A DNA stretch of 64,000 bases from DASRHT01 sp035293765 (GTDB lineage: Bacteria; Chloroflexota; Ktedonobacteria; Ktedonobacterales; Ktedonobacteraceae): contig DATGMF010000065.1 in the NCBI GenBank assembly GCA_035293765.1, forward strand, positions 186,001 through 250,000, read 5' to 3'. Positions 63,278 through 64,000 of the stretch are shown in pieces; within the stretch, counting starts at the first letter, position 1, and each line of letters opens with the position of its first letter. Under the pieces are notes generated by a model that was not told the DNA's origin, ran no database searches, and worked only from the letters and a program-made list of their open reading frames with translations. The position numbers and the translations under genes were made by a program.

Positions 63278-63636
63278 TGTGCTCCTGTTTCCCCCCATTT
63301 CAACGTCACCTGGAGTTGCGCTTCGGATGAGGCATTCACCAGGGCAGCAATGCCCGTGCTTAGCTTCACGGATAGCTGGACTTCGCAAGCGGAGGGGCGT
63401 ACCTTCTCCGGGATATTCTGTATGGTGTGAGCAACCTGCACCGCGCAGGTATGGATCAGCCCCATCGCTTTCTGGAACGCCTCTTTCGCATCTGGAATGC
63501 CCGGTCCTCTAAGCTGTTCATCGGACGAAAGGTCCTCATAGAGATCGTAGATCGCTTCTTCCGCATCAAATTCGATATAGATTGGCACCTCACGCCCGTC
63601 CTCACCCTTCACCATATCCCGCATAATCGCCATCAT
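63274..63636 (-). CDS. Trypco1-like small protein (CU044_2847 family)
   Basis: 120 residues, first gene of the conflict-type operon. REVPIYIEFDAEE begins a small beta-sandwich domain. IHTCAVQVAHTIQNIP, PSACEVQLSVKLSTG and EAQLQVTLKWGE are its later strands, matching the trypsin-co-occurring domain 1 pattern. No catalytic motif. Such proteins co-occur with peptidase-containing conflict systems and probably act as an adaptor. Two adjacent ATGs (63636, 63633) follow AAGGAGG; the second has better spacing. Confidence 0.75.
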   Translation of the reverse strand: MMAIMRDMVKGEDGREVPIYIEFDAEEAIYDLYEDLSSDEQLRGPGIPDAKEAFQKAMGLIHTCAVQVAHTIQNIPEKVRPSACEVQLSVKLSTGIAALVNASSEAQLQVTLKWGETGAQ

Positions 63637-63712
63637 TATCCTCCTTGAACAAGTTCCCTGCTATCATTAATAACGTCATGCACACGTATCTTTTGCCGTT
63701 ATTCCAGGGTTT

Positions 63713-63741
63713 AGTATCCCAAGCAAGTTTATCGTTGTCAA
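63713..63741 (-). promoter_or_regulatory. Promoter of the five-gene operon
   Basis: On the reverse strand TTGACA (63736-63741) and GATACT (63713-63718) are 17 bp apart. The leader to the first ATG is about 75 bases with AAGGAGG. Confidence 0.75.
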
Positions 63742-64000
63742 GTACCTAATTCTGCGGCAGGGCAAGCGCTTGTAGCTCCCCGATTCATCGTGGGAGTTGC
63801 CCCTACAGCCTCCGTCCAGCATTGTGCGATCCGTTCAATTTTTGTTTGTCAGGGGCGAACTGCGATGTTGGGAGAGTGAGGTAGGGGCAAGGGGATGGGC
63901 TGATGGGGCGGCGGGGGCCTTGCGCTTGCCCTGCTCATCTTTCATTACTAATATATTAATTTATTAGAAAGAATTTGAATACCTAGTGACATTTTTCTAG
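63742..64000. repeat. Repeat-bearing end of window
   Basis: No gene is seen. It contains the 25-bp repeat at 63772-63796, GTTGCCCCTACAG-type sequence after it, a GTAGGGGCAAGGGG stretch near 63882 related to the 22096 family, and an AT-rich inverted repeat CTAATA/TATTAG (63948-63967). Confidence 0.5.

Overview
The window looks like chromosome from a soil-type Chloroflexota bacterium of the Ktedonobacteria kind. This is inferred from gene style, not from a marker gene: several Ser/Thr kinases fused to TPR or Kelch repeats, a 14-blade WD40 STAND protein, secreted S53 peptidases, a CHAP protein, many GTG/TTG starts with strong AGGAGG-type ribosome sites, and dispersed GC-rich palindromes. No rRNA or tRNA gene was seen.

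Layout. 1-0.9 kb: 3' part of a reversed XRE/ImmA-like gene with a clear autoregulatory promoter. 1.0-4.6 kb: a reversed operon of two S53 lipoprotein peptidases and a 5-hmdU-DNA-kinase-helical-domain protein. 4.9-15.2 kb: CHAP protein, MocR regulator, XRE/NB-ARC/WD40 STAND protein, D-amino-acid-oxidase-like protein, TPR kinase. 15.4-22.1 kb: two cyclophilins, then a DnaA-box cluster and a replication operon (dnaB carrying an intein in its Walker A, a DnaD-like protein, a DnaC/DnaI-like loader). 22.1-31.2 kb: a MITE-like element, clpP, HAD hydrolase, methyltransferase, a relic of hexulose-6-phosphate synthase followed by intact hxlB, a T-box-controlled valS, an acetamidase and a coiled-coil protein. 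31.4-41.7 kb: ECF sigma factor, a GspE-N-like protein, flippase, aquaporin, Kelch kinase, pyrimidine nucleoside phosphorylase, zinc-ribbon protein, a second MITE-like element and another kinase. 42.0-47.8 kb: a normal rho convergent with a rho lacking its RNA-binding domain, M20 peptidase, ABC exporter. 47.9-53.5 kb: DinB protein, PadR regulator joined to a PP2C phosphatase, a 33-residue membrane protein, SDR, SatP-like transporter and VOC protein.

53.5-63.7 kb is an accessory, defence-like region. It holds a small P-loop kinase, an SF0329 protein, a YgiT-type protein, an AbrB/Doc toxin-antitoxin pair and, as its main feature, a five-gene reversed operon. That operon encodes a Trypco1-like small protein, a ChlI/MoxR AAA+ ATPase, a ChlD-like AAA/VWA protein, a CHAT caspase-like protease, and a 980-residue chimera. 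The chimera joins a catalytically dead type I restriction (HsdR) helicase region to a nucleoside phosphorylase and a TIR domain. Most of the junctions overlap by 1-4 bases and one promoter precedes the set. The arrangement fits the NTP-dependent conflict systems built on MoxR and VWA proteins, but the terminal chimera is unusual and is the best candidate here for a poorly described system.
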